Positions 51,462-60,528 of a stretch of DNA of 64,000 nt are shown one piece after another. Each line of letters begins with the position of its first letter. Position 1 is the first letter of the stretch. Source of the stretch: Thermodesulfovibrionales bacterium (GTDB lineage Bacteria > Nitrospirota > Thermodesulfovibrionia > Thermodesulfovibrionales > Dissulfurispiraceae); the NCBI GenBank assembly GCA_020062545.1, contig JAGUWD010000004.1, positions 49,484 through 113,483 on the forward strand, read 5' to 3'. Under the pieces are notes generated by a model. That model saw nothing but the letters and a program-made list of their open reading frames with translations, had not been told where the DNA came from and did no database searches. Made by a program: the position numbers and the translations under genes.

Positions 51462-51469
51462 CAATACCT

Positions 51470-54400
51470 ATGAAAAAAAGGATTATCTCTATAGCAATAT
51501 TAGCCCTTCTATTAGGCATCTCTTTCTATGCGCTAAGGAGTCCCAATATTTCCAATGCCCTAAAAAAAGTGATATTGCCTGAGCTTGAACTGATGACAGG
51601 CAGGAAGTTCATAACCCAGAAGATATATATAAATATCTTCCCCCTTTTTGTAGAGATGAAGGATGTGAAGGCATTTGATGACAACGGCAATCGTATCTTT
51701 AGTGCTGAAAGGGTCAAAGGCTATGTCGGGATATCCGGACTGTTGAGAAAGGAAATAGTCTTAAGGAGGCTCGTAATAAAAGGACCTGTTATACAGTCAG
51801 ATAGGGGGCAGGTTGAGGAGATAGCACAGAATGTAAAAAAATACCTTGCGGAAGAATCAAAAATGCCCTTCAAGGTAATCATAAAATCCGTTGACATCGG
51901 TAACGGCGTTTTATCACTTCAGGACAAAGATTATAAACTGCTGGCCGAAGGGATGAATGCCTGGATAACAATATCCCGTATCCCGCGGTTCAGGATATCC
52001 GCCCGCGGTATCAGTGTAATGAAAGAGGGGTTCCCTGAATTCACATCCGTGCTGGAGATGTTTTTCTTTCTAAAAGAAAGGGAGGTGGATTTAAAAAGCT
52101 TAAGGATACTATCGCACGGCTCTGAAATAAAGACATCAGGAACATTCGGAACAGAGAAATCAAGTGGTGAGTTCAGCACAGAGATAAGTCTATTGACCGA
52201 GTCCATAAAAAGAATCTTCGGTCTTAAAAACAAGGGAGACGGAAAGGTAGTTGCTCATGGTTTATTAAGAATTGATGACCTGAACGCAGACCAAGAGATA
52301 TGGACAAACAGGATTTTTCTGGATTTGAAAATCAAGGGTGATCTATTTATCGAGACGCTCATGGAATTGCTTTCAGTAAAAGAAAAATTAAAGGGATACC
52401 TGAATTTTAATGGAAAACTGAATGGATATTTAAATAATCTTCAGGGGAATGCAAAGGCGCAGCTTACAAACGGGAATCTCTTTGATGTGGAGATTGACAG
52501 CTTAAACTGCAATGTATTTTATAAAGACGGTACCATGAAGTTTACTAATGGAAATGCCCGTCTCTATAAAGGGACTGCTCATGTTGAAGCCGCAATACAA
52601 CTCCCTGTTGTTAATTACTATACGCTTAAGGTTGGGGTAAAGGATGTGAGCAGCAAAGGCCTGTTCAAATTGATACGATGGGACCCGCATATCCCGGAGG
52701 GCAGGGTTTCAGGTGAGATAGAATCCGCAGGCAGCGAGTTTAACCCTCACGGCAATTTCTATTATAGCAATTTATATTATACTGGCACGCCAAAGGGCAG
52801 AGATATCCTTGACAGGGTAAAAAAGATCGAAAGCGAATTCAGCATGAAGGGGGACGAAATATATTTCCCTGAAATGTTCATTTCCACCGATAAGTCGAGC
52901 ATCTTAACATCAGGAACAGTTGATCTTAAAAACAATACCCTGAGTTTTGCAGGAAACGGAGCAACCGCTGATGTAAAGGAGTTTTCATCTCCATATTTTA
53001 CTGCCATTTCAGGCCCCGGAAAATTTAACTGCTCTGTATCCGGTACATTCAAAGACCCTGTAATAGACCTGAAATTTGCATCGAACAACACGATATTGTC
53101 AACAGGTGAATTGGGCATTCCTGATGTATTGAAAAAAAGGGTAATAAATTTCGACAGGGCAGAAGGCGAGATGGTATATAGAAAAAACCTCTTGACTGTC
53201 AAGAACATCACAGCCCACACTGCAAAAGAAGAGTACAGGGCTTCAGGAAGTGTTTATTTCAAAAAAGCACGGGAACTGTTCGAATTGAGGGAGCCTGATT
53301 ATGACTTGAATATATCAGCAAAAAATATTGACATCAATGCCCTTTCTGACACATTTCAAGATGCCCCTGCATTTACAGGAAACATGGATGCGGATTTCAG
53401 ACTCTATGGAAAACCTAATGATATCAGGGCGTCAGGAGACGTCCATGCAAAGAGATTATCTCTGCATGCCCTGCAAAACAAATATTCTGTGGACAGCGCA
53501 GACGGAAAGGTCTCTTATGCAAAGAGGGAGTTCTCATTTGGTTCCTTACGTATAAAAAGAGGCGCATCGATTCTTAATGCTAACGGAATACTTACTTTAG
53601 ACAAGAGATTTTCTTTTGCTGCTCGCGGTCAGAATGTAAAAGCTGTCGATATCATACCCAATGATTCAAATGGTTCAAACAGTTTAAGCCGTTTAAAAAG
53701 CTCCAAAATTCTCGAAACCATTTTGCTTACAGATACAGATATCAGAGGAGAAGGGACATTCGAAAATCCCAAAATAGAATTAAAGAGCAGTATAAATGGA
53801 GGGAGCTATAAAGGACATTCCGTTGGAAAGGGAATGATTAAAGGCATATTGATCGATAAACATGCAGAAATCGCCGCAGAATTTTTAAATGGCAGAATGA
53901 GCATAAAGGGTAGTGCAGATCTTACCGAAAAACTACCGTGGTCTGCCACTGTCGAACTGCAAACTGCACGGTATGACTTTATAGCCGCCGGTTTTTTGAA
54001 AGACATTCCCGAGGATTTATTGCTTAATCTCGCAGGCAACATAAAGGCATATGGAGACAAAGACCACATAAATGCCATTGCAACAATAAGCAGGGTGCAT
54101 CTCTATCTCTACGGGATTGGATTTACGAACAACTCTGACATTATCGCCAGACTCGAGGACAGAAAACTCTCCATCGGGGCAGTGTCCATGAAAGGCGATA
54201 CCACAGAATTTAAGTTAAGTGGAAACATGACGATAGGTAAAAGCTATGATCTGCTTTTAGAAGGCTCTTCGTCCCTGGCGCCTTTAAAGGCAATATCAAA
54301 AACCATAGATGTTGTAAAGGGGAATGCATCCTTTGTTTTTTCTGTTTCCGGTGATTGGGAGAAACCTAAAATAAACGGAGGCATGGATGTTAGCAACGGA

Positions 54401-55516
54401 ACCCTCGGCTTTAAGGACATCAGCTATCGTCTTACTTCCATTGCTGCCTATATATATATAGATGAAGACCGCATTACCATTGAGAGGGCCAACGGAAAAC
54501 TTTCAGGCGGGGATGTGAGCATATCTGGAACCGCATACATGGAGAGGTTTTCCATAAAGAGATTTTTCATGGAGTCACGATTGCATAACATAACAGCCTC
54601 TGTATCCAGGGACTTCTGGGTCAGTTTTGACGGTAATTTATACTACAGAGGTACCATGGACATGCAGACCCTCATGGGCGACATTGCCATAAAAAGGGCG
54701 AAGTACAGCGAAAGGATAGAATGGAAGAGCTGGCTTCTCAAGGCACGGCCCAAGGAAAGGCCGCGGGTTGAGGTCACCAAGCTGGATAAAACCAACCTGA
54801 ATATCAGGGTATCTGGAACAAACCTTTTCATTGATAACAATGTTGCAAGGGCTTTAATGAAAATGGATATCCTTCTGAGGGGAACTATAGGCCAACCCAT
54901 ACTCTTGGGCAAGGTGGAGGCAAAAGAAGGAATCGTTTATTTCAGAAATAATGAGTTCAAGGTATTAAAGGCAAGTGTAGATTTTGCAAATCCCAATCAG
55001 GTAAACCCATACTTTGATATTGCGGCAGAAACAAGGGTAAGGAACTACAACATCAGACTCAATCTGGATGGTTATATAGAGCAGTTTAATCTCTCGCTAT
55101 CATCCAATCCGGCACTGGACGAAACAGATATCTTTAGCCTGCTTACCGTCGGACAGATGGGAAAACACCTTAAGGGACTCGAAGGCGGCATCGGTGCAGG
55201 TGAGGCTACCTCATTCATTACAGGGAAACTGCAGGATGTATTCGAAGAGAGGCTAAAAACTATTACCGGATTTGACAGGGTTCAAATAGACCCCTATATC
55301 TCGAAATCCACTGGCACTGTGACGCCACGCGTAACAATAGCAAAAAGGCTTTTAGGAGACAAGCTTTATGTGACCTACAGCACTGCTGTGGGTACAGGTG
55401 AAGAACAGGTATTGAAATTGGAATATACATTGGGGAAAAATACATCCCTTGTTGGACTAAGAGACGAAAGAGGCGGAATAGGTGGAGATATTAAATTCAG
55501 GTTTGAGTTCAAATAG
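51470..55516 (+). CDS. TamB/AsmA-like bridge protein (DUF490)
   Basis: A 1348-residue protein with an N-terminal signal anchor (IISIAILALLLGISFYAL) and a very long beta-rich repeat region forming a hydrophobic groove; the C-terminal 350 residues match the TamB domain (DUF490), with VEAKEGIVYFRNNEFKV and NPALDETDIFSLLTVG as typical late motifs. TamB-family proteins span the periplasm and move phospholipids or assist Omp85 assembly. The Omp85 gene follows with a 35-base overlap, the expected partner. A nonamer array lies at 53663-53698. Confidence 0.9.
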   Translation: MKKRIISIAILALLLGISFYALRSPNISNALKKVILPELELMTGRKFITQKIYINIFPLFVEMKDVKAFDDNGNRIFSAERVKGYVGISGLLRKEIVLRRLVIKGPVIQSDRGQVEEIAQNVKKYLAEESKMPFKVIIKSVDIGNGVLSLQDKDYKLLAEGMNAWITISRIPRFRISARGISVMKEGFPEFTSVLEMFFFLKEREVDLKSLRILSHGSEIKTSGTFGTEKSSGEFSTEISLLTESIKRIFGLKNKGDGKVVAHGLLRIDDLNADQEIWTNRIFLDLKIKGDLFIETLMELLSVKEKLKGYLNFNGKLNGYLNNLQGNAKAQLTNGNLFDVEIDSLNCNVFYKDGTMKFTNGNARLYKGTAHVEAAIQLPVVNYYTLKVGVKDVSSKGLFKLIRWDPHIPEGRVSGEIESAGSEFNPHGNFYYSNLYYTGTPKGRDILDRVKKIESEFSMKGDEIYFPEMFISTDKSSILTSGTVDLKNNTLSFAGNGATADVKEFSSPYFTAISGPGKFNCSVSGTFKDPVIDLKFASNNTILSTGELGIPDVLKKRVINFDRAEGEMVYRKNLLTVKNITAHTAKEEYRASGSVYFKKARELFELREPDYDLNISAKNIDINALSDTFQDAPAFTGNMDADFRLYGKPNDIRASGDVHAKRLSLHALQNKYSVDSADGKVSYAKREFSFGSLRIKRGASILNANGILTLDKRFSFAARGQNVKAVDIIPNDSNGSNSLSRLKSSKILETILLTDTDIRGEGTFENPKIELKSSINGGSYKGHSVGKGMIKGILIDKHAEIAAEFLNGRMSIKGSADLTEKLPWSATVELQTARYDFIAAGFLKDIPEDLLLNLAGNIKAYGDKDHINAIATISRVHLYLYGIGFTNNSDIIARLEDRKLSIGAVSMKGDTTEFKLSGNMTIGKSYDLLLEGSSSLAPLKAISKTIDVVKGNASFVFSVSGDWEKPKINGGMDVSNGTLGFKDISYRLTSIAAYIYIDEDRITIERANGKLSGGDVSISGTAYMERFSIKRFFMESRLHNITASVSRDFWVSFDGNLYYRGTMDMQTLMGDIAIKRAKYSERIEWKSWLLKARPKERPRVEVTKLDKTNLNIRVSGTNLFIDNNVARALMKMDILLRGTIGQPILLGKVEAKEGIVYFRNNEFKVLKASVDFANPNQVNPYFDIAAETRVRNYNIRLNLDGYIEQFNLSLSSNPALDETDIFSLLTVGQMGKHLKGLEGGIGAGEATSFITGKLQDVFEERLKTITGFDRVQIDPYISKSTGTVTPRVTIAKRLLGDKLYVTYSTAVGTGEEQVLKLEYTLGKNTSLVGLRDERGGIGGDIKFRFEFK
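53663..53698 (+). repeat. Nonamer inverted-arm array inside tamB
   Basis: Units GATTCAAAT, GGTTCAAAC, then AGTTTAAGC, CGTTTAAAA; the second pair is close to the reverse complement of the first. It encodes a Ser/Asn/Gly-rich stretch (NDSNGSNSLSRL) in frame. Confidence 0.65.
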
Positions 55517-58241
55517 TACAACAGAGCGACAGAGCGACAGAGCAGAAGTTTTATTAGGGAAGTATTTTTCTTTGCTTCTGCACTTCTGCGCTTTTGCACT
55601 TCTGCTCTGCTGCTTTGCTGCTCCTGCCTTTGCCAGTTCTCAGCCTATCACCCATATTGAGGTTTCAGGCCTTTATTCCATTTCCGAGGATGAGCTTTTA
55701 TATTTGCTGGATATTAATAAAGGGAATGTCCTGAATAAAACCAATGTGAGGGAGGGCATCAAAAGGGCTTTTTTAAAGGGGATATTCGAAGACATTATTG
55801 TTGAAAGTCTCGATGATGCCAACACAAAAATAAAAATAACAGTAAAAGAAAAAAATATAATAGACTCGATAAAGGTTAAAGGGAATGATTATTTTTCTGA
55901 TAGATTTATCAAAAAACAATTCGGCATAGAAGATGGAGAGAGATTAAATACCCTGAATTTAAAAAGGGCAACTGAATCTTTGAAAGATAGATTGAAAAAA
56001 AAAGGATTTGTTCATTCGGATGTTATTCTGGACATCATCCATAAAAAAGACAACAGGATTACTATTATGATTAATGTTATAGAGGGGCAACCCGAAATGA
56101 TAAAAAAGATAATAATCTCCGAGCCGGAGGATATTGTCAGATCATATTTAAGGCTTTCAGAAGGAGATATTTTTGATCGTACGGAAATAGAGCGTCTGGC
56201 AAAGAAGGTAATACAATACTATAAAGAACGTGGATATGTCGGAACATCGTTTGCCTATTCATATAACAACGGAATACTAAATATAAGGCTCGATACAGGC
56301 AAGAAACTCGTTATTTCATTCGACGGCAATACTGCAATACAATCGAAGATATTAATGAAAGAGATGCCGTTCTTCGAGGTAAATGCCTTCAGCGACGACT
56401 TGGTAGAAGAGACAACAGCGAGGATGATAACACTGTACCGTCAATACGGTTATCCTTTTGCGCAGGTCGCACCTGTAATATCCACCTCTAATAATGTCAT
56501 CTCTCTTGAATTTTTTATATTCGAGGGGAATAGGTATATAGTGGATTCAATAACATTTGAGGGCATCTCAGGCGGCCTTACCTTTCCTCATGAGAGACTG
56601 AAAGATGTCTTAACATTGCGGGCAGGCAGCTATTATAACCCTGATGCATTGAATGCGGATATAGAGACGCTCACAGAGTTCTATCATGCACTCGGCTATC
56701 TATATGTAGAGGTTCAGGAGCCTGACATAAAAATTACTGACAGCAGGGCAGAAATAAAATTTTATATAAAAGAAGGACATCAGGTGAGATTATCCAGCAT
56801 CTCTATAAAAAACAACAGGCATATAAAAGAAGAAGACATCCTGAGAGAAATACAGTTAAAACAAGGAAGCCCATACAATGAGGTTGATATATCGGATGCA
56901 AGAAGAAAAATACTCGAAATCTATAACAAACAGGGTTTCCTGGATACTGCCGTTGCCGTTGAAAGGGAAATATCAGGCACTGCCGCAAATATCACCTTCG
57001 ATATACAGGAGGGAGAAGTTACCTTATTCGGGAAAGCCATTATTATAGGCAATGAGCAGACAAAATATCACGTTATAAATAGAGAATTCCTGCATAAAGA
57101 GGACAGCCCTCTAAACTACAATCTCGTGCTTCAGGAACGACACAGGCTTTACAGATTGGGTCTGTTTGCGGATGTGGAGGCAAAACTCTCAGACAAAGTG
57201 GGAGATAAGAGGGATGTATTTTACAGGTTGAAGGAGGCTGATGCCGGAGCCGTGGAGTTCGGGTTTGGTTATGGCGAGTACGAGAGGTTCAGGGGGTTCT
57301 TCGATATAAACTATAAAAATTTATGGGGGATGAACAGGCAGGCATCCTTCAGGACAGAACTAAGCACATTGGAAAGGCGGTTCATACTTTCGTATTATGA
57401 ACCATGGTTTATGGAAAAGGATCTGGCGTTCAAGGCATTGCTCCTGCATGAAGACAGGAAGGAGAAAGGCATAGATTCAGGAGATATACGCTACAGGATA
57501 AGGAGGGATACTGCAAGTGCAGGTATAGAAAAAAAGCTCAGCGAAACATTAAAGGCCGAGTTCTATTATGACTTCTCTGTTGTAAAAACCAGGGATATAA
57601 AACCAGATATAGTGCTGAGCAAGGAAGATACAGGAACACTCATAATAAGCGGGATCCGTCCCGGACTGATATATGACACCAGAGACAACCCATTTGAGCC
57701 AAAAAAAGGGCTTCTTGCCGGATTGTCTTTTAAAGTGGCATCCGCAGCCCTTCTATCAGAGACAGACTTTGTCAAGATGTTGTTATATGCGAACAAATAT
57801 CAAAGCCTCAGCAAAAGGATAGTCCTTGCTGTATCGATAAGAGGAGGAGTTGCAAAGGGCTTTAGGAGCACAAGGGAACTTCCCGTTGTCGAGAGATTTT
57901 TCCTTGGAGGCAGGACAACTGTCAGGGGCTACGAACAGGATACCCTTGGGCCTAAAGGAACAGACGGGACTCCCACAGGAGGAAATGCCTTTGCAATGGG
58001 CAATATCGAATTCAGAACTGACGTTGGAAGGGGGTTCGGTGTTGTTGCCTTTCTCGACGCAGGAAATGTATGGAAGAAGATGGAGGATACAGATATAACA
58101 AACCTAAAATATACTACAGGGCTTGGATTAAGGTATAACACACCTGTTGGTCCATTCAGATTGGACTATGGCTATAAATTAGATAGAGAAATAGGTGAAA
58201 GCAAGAGTGAGATACATTTCAGCATCGGACATGCGTTTTAA
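55482..58241 (+). CDS. Omp85/BamA-family outer-membrane assembly protein
   Basis: A 919-residue protein. Signal peptide, then about five POTRA domains (IEVSGLYSISEDELLYLL; IKVKGNDYFSDRFIKKQFG; SISIKNNRHIKEEDILREI and others) and a 16-strand barrel ending in HFSIGHAF with the terminal Phe used for barrel insertion. The lid-lock loop motif VRGYEQDTLGP is present. It inserts outer-membrane proteins, or works with TamB, whose gene overlaps upstream. The signal core (LHFCAFALLLCCF) is encoded by an octamer element, and the start is uncertain: GTG 55482 lies inside tamB, with a TTG 21 bases later as an alternative. Confidence 0.93.
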   Translation: MEILNSGLSSNSTTERQSDRAEVLLGKYFSLLLHFCAFALLLCCFAAPAFASSQPITHIEVSGLYSISEDELLYLLDINKGNVLNKTNVREGIKRAFLKGIFEDIIVESLDDANTKIKITVKEKNIIDSIKVKGNDYFSDRFIKKQFGIEDGERLNTLNLKRATESLKDRLKKKGFVHSDVILDIIHKKDNRITIMINVIEGQPEMIKKIIISEPEDIVRSYLRLSEGDIFDRTEIERLAKKVIQYYKERGYVGTSFAYSYNNGILNIRLDTGKKLVISFDGNTAIQSKILMKEMPFFEVNAFSDDLVEETTARMITLYRQYGYPFAQVAPVISTSNNVISLEFFIFEGNRYIVDSITFEGISGGLTFPHERLKDVLTLRAGSYYNPDALNADIETLTEFYHALGYLYVEVQEPDIKITDSRAEIKFYIKEGHQVRLSSISIKNNRHIKEEDILREIQLKQGSPYNEVDISDARRKILEIYNKQGFLDTAVAVEREISGTAANITFDIQEGEVTLFGKAIIIGNEQTKYHVINREFLHKEDSPLNYNLVLQERHRLYRLGLFADVEAKLSDKVGDKRDVFYRLKEADAGAVEFGFGYGEYERFRGFFDINYKNLWGMNRQASFRTELSTLERRFILSYYEPWFMEKDLAFKALLLHEDRKEKGIDSGDIRYRIRRDTASAGIEKKLSETLKAEFYYDFSVVKTRDIKPDIVLSKEDTGTLIISGIRPGLIYDTRDNPFEPKKGLLAGLSFKVASAALLSETDFVKMLLYANKYQSLSKRIVLAVSIRGGVAKGFRSTRELPVVERFFLGGRTTVRGYEQDTLGPKGTDGTPTGGNAFAMGNIEFRTDVGRGFGVVAFLDAGNVWKKMEDTDITNLKYTTGLGLRYNTPVGPFRLDYGYKLDREIGESKSEIHFSIGHAF
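55518..55625 (+). repeat. Octamer inverted-arm element at the 5' end of the bamA gene
   Basis: The left arm (55518-55549) contains GCGACAGA twice and GCAGAAGT; an AT-rich centre follows; the right arm (55574-55621) has six units such as GCTTCTGC, ACTTCTGC and TTTGCTGC, complementary to the left. It begins just after the tamB stop codon. Confidence 0.85.
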
Positions 58242-58245
58242 AGAC

Positions 58246-58334
58246 AGGTTAAGATTGAGGTTAATGAAAAGATTTAATGTCCTCTTTGCATTATCTTTTC
58301 TATTCTTTACCTTTACCTCTACCTTTACCTGTTT
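58246..58334. repeat. Hexamer inverted-arm element spanning the surA-like start
   Basis: Left arm AGGTTA, AGATTG, AGGTTA (58246-58263) provides the ribosome site and ends at the ATG. Right arm CTTTAC, CTTTAC, CTCTAC, CTTTAC (58305-58328) encodes FTFTSTFTC in the signal peptide. It starts 5 bp after the bamA stop. Confidence 0.75.
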
Positions 58335-58767
58335 CTCTGAAATAATCGACAGGGCAGTTGCGTATGTTGACGATACAGCTATAACACTCTCGGAGTTTCG
58401 GGAAAATTATATAAAAATGAAAAAAACCGTAACAGATATCACCGAAGAAGATGTCATAAACTCCATGATAAACCGATTGCTGCTTATTAAAGAAGCAAAG
58501 AGGATGAAACTTGAGACCCCTACGGATGATGAGCTTTTAAAGGAGTACATTGATATAAAAATTGGCTCGTTGATCCACATAAAAGAAGATGCAATTAACC
58601 AATTTTATATGGAGCACATAAACGAATTCAAAGGCAAGGATTATTTATCCGTAAGGGACGAGATAGAAAAGTATTTATTTAAGATGGAGACAAACAGACA
58701 ATTGAAAAAACATATTGAAGAGCTAAGAGTCAATGCAGAGGTAAAGATACAACTTAAAGATAAATAA
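58264..58767 (+). CDS. SurA N-terminal-domain-like periplasmic chaperone
   Basis: A 167-residue exported protein. The signal peptide (FNVLFALSFLFFTF...) is followed by a SurA_N-type helical domain (IIDRAVAYVDDTAITLSEFRENY, with later INRLLLIKEAKRM) but no parvulin PPIase domain. It probably chaperones outer-membrane proteins to the Omp85 machine encoded just upstream. ATG 58264 chosen with gaggtta as the ribosome site; longer frames overlap bamA and add a non-signal extension. The 3' end overlaps a convergent gene by 14 bases. Confidence 0.8.
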   Translation: MKRFNVLFALSFLFFTFTSTFTCFSEIIDRAVAYVDDTAITLSEFRENYIKMKKTVTDITEEDVINSMINRLLLIKEAKRMKLETPTDDELLKEYIDIKIGSLIHIKEDAINQFYMEHINEFKGKDYLSVRDEIEKYLFKMETNRQLKKHIEELRVNAEVKIQLKDK

Positions 58768-59203
58768 TTACCGCAAGCTCGTCGCATTCAGGGAATTTCG
58801 GGCATTTCAGGCAGTCGCCCCATATCTTATGAGGAAGTTTAGCCTTATCGATTTCTGAAAAGCCGATTTTTTTGAAAAAATCAGGATGGTATGTGAGAGC
58901 AAAGACCCGTTTAATTCCCAGTTCCTTTGCATCCTTTAAGCATCTCTTGATGAGTCTCTTGCCTATGCCGGCTCTCCGGTACTCCTCTTTTACAGCCAGA
59001 GATCTGATCTCTGCAAGGTCCTCCCATAAAATGTGCAGGGCACAGACGCCCTTGATTATCCCCTGATCTTCATAAATAAAGAAATCCCTTATTCCTTCAT
59101 AGAGGTCGTTGAGCGCCCTTGGAAGCATTTCCTCTTTTTTGGCAAACTCGTTTACAAATTTATGAATGTGTTTTATATCGGTTATCTTTGCCTTTCTTAT
59201 CAT
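58754..59203 (-). CDS. ArgA-like GNAT N-acetyltransferase
   Basis: A 149-residue GNAT domain. The acetyl-CoA motif is VKEEYRRAGIGKRLI (Q/RxxGxG/A type), followed by RVFALTYHPDFFKKIGF. The C-terminal CLKCPKFPECDE motif is typical of the short ArgA-type N-acetylglutamate synthases that lack the kinase-like domain, so it probably starts arginine synthesis. No other arg genes are in the window. Convergent with the surA-like gene. Confidence 0.85.
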   Translation of the reverse strand: MIRKAKITDIKHIHKFVNEFAKKEEMLPRALNDLYEGIRDFFIYEDQGIIKGVCALHILWEDLAEIRSLAVKEEYRRAGIGKRLIKRCLKDAKELGIKRVFALTYHPDFFKKIGFSEIDKAKLPHKIWGDCLKCPKFPECDELAVIIYL

Positions 59204-59215
59204 AAAAACTGTCCA

Positions 59216-59243
59216 CTGGCTACCGGCTACTGGCTACTGGCCA
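59216..59243 (-). repeat. Heptamer array over the korC stop codon
   Basis: Plus-strand units CTGGCTA, CCGGCTA, CTGGCTA, CTGGCCA. The minus-strand TAG stop of the korC-like gene is formed by this array. Confidence 0.75.
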
Positions 59244-59781
59244 CTAAATCATATCCTTTCTTTATCAGATCTTTGTTCATGTCTGCAGATTCTTTCCTGC
59301 GGGCCGGGGTTATTTCATCAACAGCATGGATTACAGAATCGATGTCTAAGGCATGGGTAAGTCCTGCAAGTGCGCCTATCATAACCATATTCGCAGATTT
59401 TGTGTTTTTCAAAGATGCAGAGACCTCTGTTGCAGGCACGCCGACAATTTTTTGGGATTTGGGATTTGGGATTTGGGATTTGAGATTAATTAGAGACGAA
59501 TCATAAATTAAAATCCCTCCTGGTAAAAGCCTTTCTGAAAAACGGTTGTATGATGCCTCATTCATTATTATCAGGATATTGGGATTTCTTATGACCGGAG
59601 AGCCTATCATCTCTTCGGAAACAATGACCGTACAGTTTGCAGTGCCCCCCCTTATCTCTGCACCATATGAAGGAAACCATGTAACCTCTTTCCCTTCAAG
59701 CATCCCTGCATATGCTATTAATTTCCCTAAAAACAGTATGCCCTGGCCGCCTGAACCTGCAATGATTATTCTGTTTTCCAT
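59227..59781 (-). CDS. 2-oxoacid:ferredoxin oxidoreductase, gamma subunit (KorC-like)
   Basis: A 184-residue gamma subunit. The N-terminal IIAGSGGQGILFLGKLIA and FPSYGAEIRGGTANC motifs are diagnostic. It forms the catalytic complex with alpha and beta chains to decarboxylate 2-oxoglutarate or a related acid with ferredoxin. A four-copy heptamer array inserts a Lys/Ser/Pro-rich segment (LKSQIPNPKSQ) at about residues 98-109, and another array sets its last residues and stop. It overlaps the beta-subunit gene by 16 bases. Confidence 0.9.
   Translation of the reverse strand: MENRIIIAGSGGQGILFLGKLIAYAGMLEGKEVTWFPSYGAEIRGGTANCTVIVSEEMIGSPVIRNPNILIIMNEASYNRFSERLLPGGILIYDSSLINLKSQIPNPKSQKIVGVPATEVSASLKNTKSANMVMIGALAGLTHALDIDSVIHAVDEITPARRKESADMNKDLIKKGYDLVASSQ
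59454..59488 (-). repeat. Heptamer array inside korC
   Basis: Four perfect plus-strand GGGATTT units followed by GAGATTA. It adds about 11 polar residues in frame. Confidence 0.9.
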
Positions 59782-60512
59782 TTGTCCTTAAGAACACCGA
59801 GTTTATACACATTCATCATCTCATCCCTCATCCACTTCACAGCCTTTTCCGGAGGCATCCACCAATCTGTGGGGCAGGGCGATAATATCTCAACCATGCT
59901 GAATCCCTTGTCCTCCATCTGGTATCTGAATGCCTTTTCTATGAGATTTTTTGTATCTACAAGGTTTTTGAATGAGTCAACTGCAGTTCTTGCAATAAAG
60001 GAAACACCGTTGATTGTTGCAAGCATTTCCGACACATGCAGGGGATAACCTGCTGTTTTTATATCTCTACCCTCTTGGGTCGTGGTGGTTTTCTGTTCAG
60101 GCAGGGTTGTTGGAGCCATCTGTCCGCCTGTCATTCCATAGGTGGCATTATTCACAAAAAAGACTGTGATATTCTCCCCCCTGTTTGCTGCGTGGATAAT
60201 CTCGGCAGTACCGATTGCAGCAAGGTCTCCATCTCCTTGATAAGAAAAAACAATTCTGTCAGGAAGGGTGCGTTTCATACCGGTTGCAGCAGCAGGCGGT
60301 CTTCCATGGGCAACCTCTATCATGTCAATATCAAAGTAATCATAGGCAAAAACAGCACAACCTACAGGGGCAATCCCGATGGTTTTTTCTTTAATGCCCA
60401 GATTGTCTATGGCCTCTGCTATTAATCTGTGAATTAAGCTGTGTCCGCAGCCCGGACAATAACGGAATGGTGTTGCTTTAAGGCTTTTCGGTCTTTCAAA
60501 TACCTTTTTCAT
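59766..60512 (-). CDS. 2-oxoacid:ferredoxin oxidoreductase, beta subunit (KorB-like)
   Basis: A 248-residue TPP-binding subunit: YCPGCGHSLIHRLIAEAI near the N-terminus, GDGDLAAIGTAEIIHAANR (TPP-Mg motif) and VNNATYGMTGGQMAPTT. The CPTDWW motif near the C-terminus fits 2-oxoglutarate-type enzymes. No alpha subunit gene is adjacent; the upstream gene is ppx-like. Start ATG 60512 lies 7 nt after a TATAAT box; GTG 60518 is an alternative. Confidence 0.92.
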   Translation of the reverse strand: MKKVFERPKSLKATPFRYCPGCGHSLIHRLIAEAIDNLGIKEKTIGIAPVGCAVFAYDYFDIDMIEVAHGRPPAAATGMKRTLPDRIVFSYQGDGDLAAIGTAEIIHAANRGENITVFFVNNATYGMTGGQMAPTTLPEQKTTTTQEGRDIKTAGYPLHVSEMLATINGVSFIARTAVDSFKNLVDTKNLIEKAFRYQMEDKGFSMVEILSPCPTDWWMPPEKAVKWMRDEMMNVYKLGVLKDKWKTE

Positions 60513-60519
60513 AACCACG

Positions 60520-60528
60520 ATTATAACA
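60520..60528 (-). promoter_or_regulatory. Extended -10 promoter 7 nt before korB
   Basis: Minus-strand TGTTATAAT overlaps the ppx stop codon and lies 7 nt before the korB ATG, with no ribosome site. A leaderless korBC transcript is likely. Confidence 0.5.

Noticed and set aside
59454..59488. Possible CRISPR-like array
   Set aside because: Units of 6-9 bp are directly adjacent with no spacers, and no cas genes are present in the window.
59033..59506. 157-codon plus-strand ORF opposite the acetyltransferase and korC genes
   Set aside because: Shadow of two real minus-strand genes; its distinctive part is the translated heptamer array.
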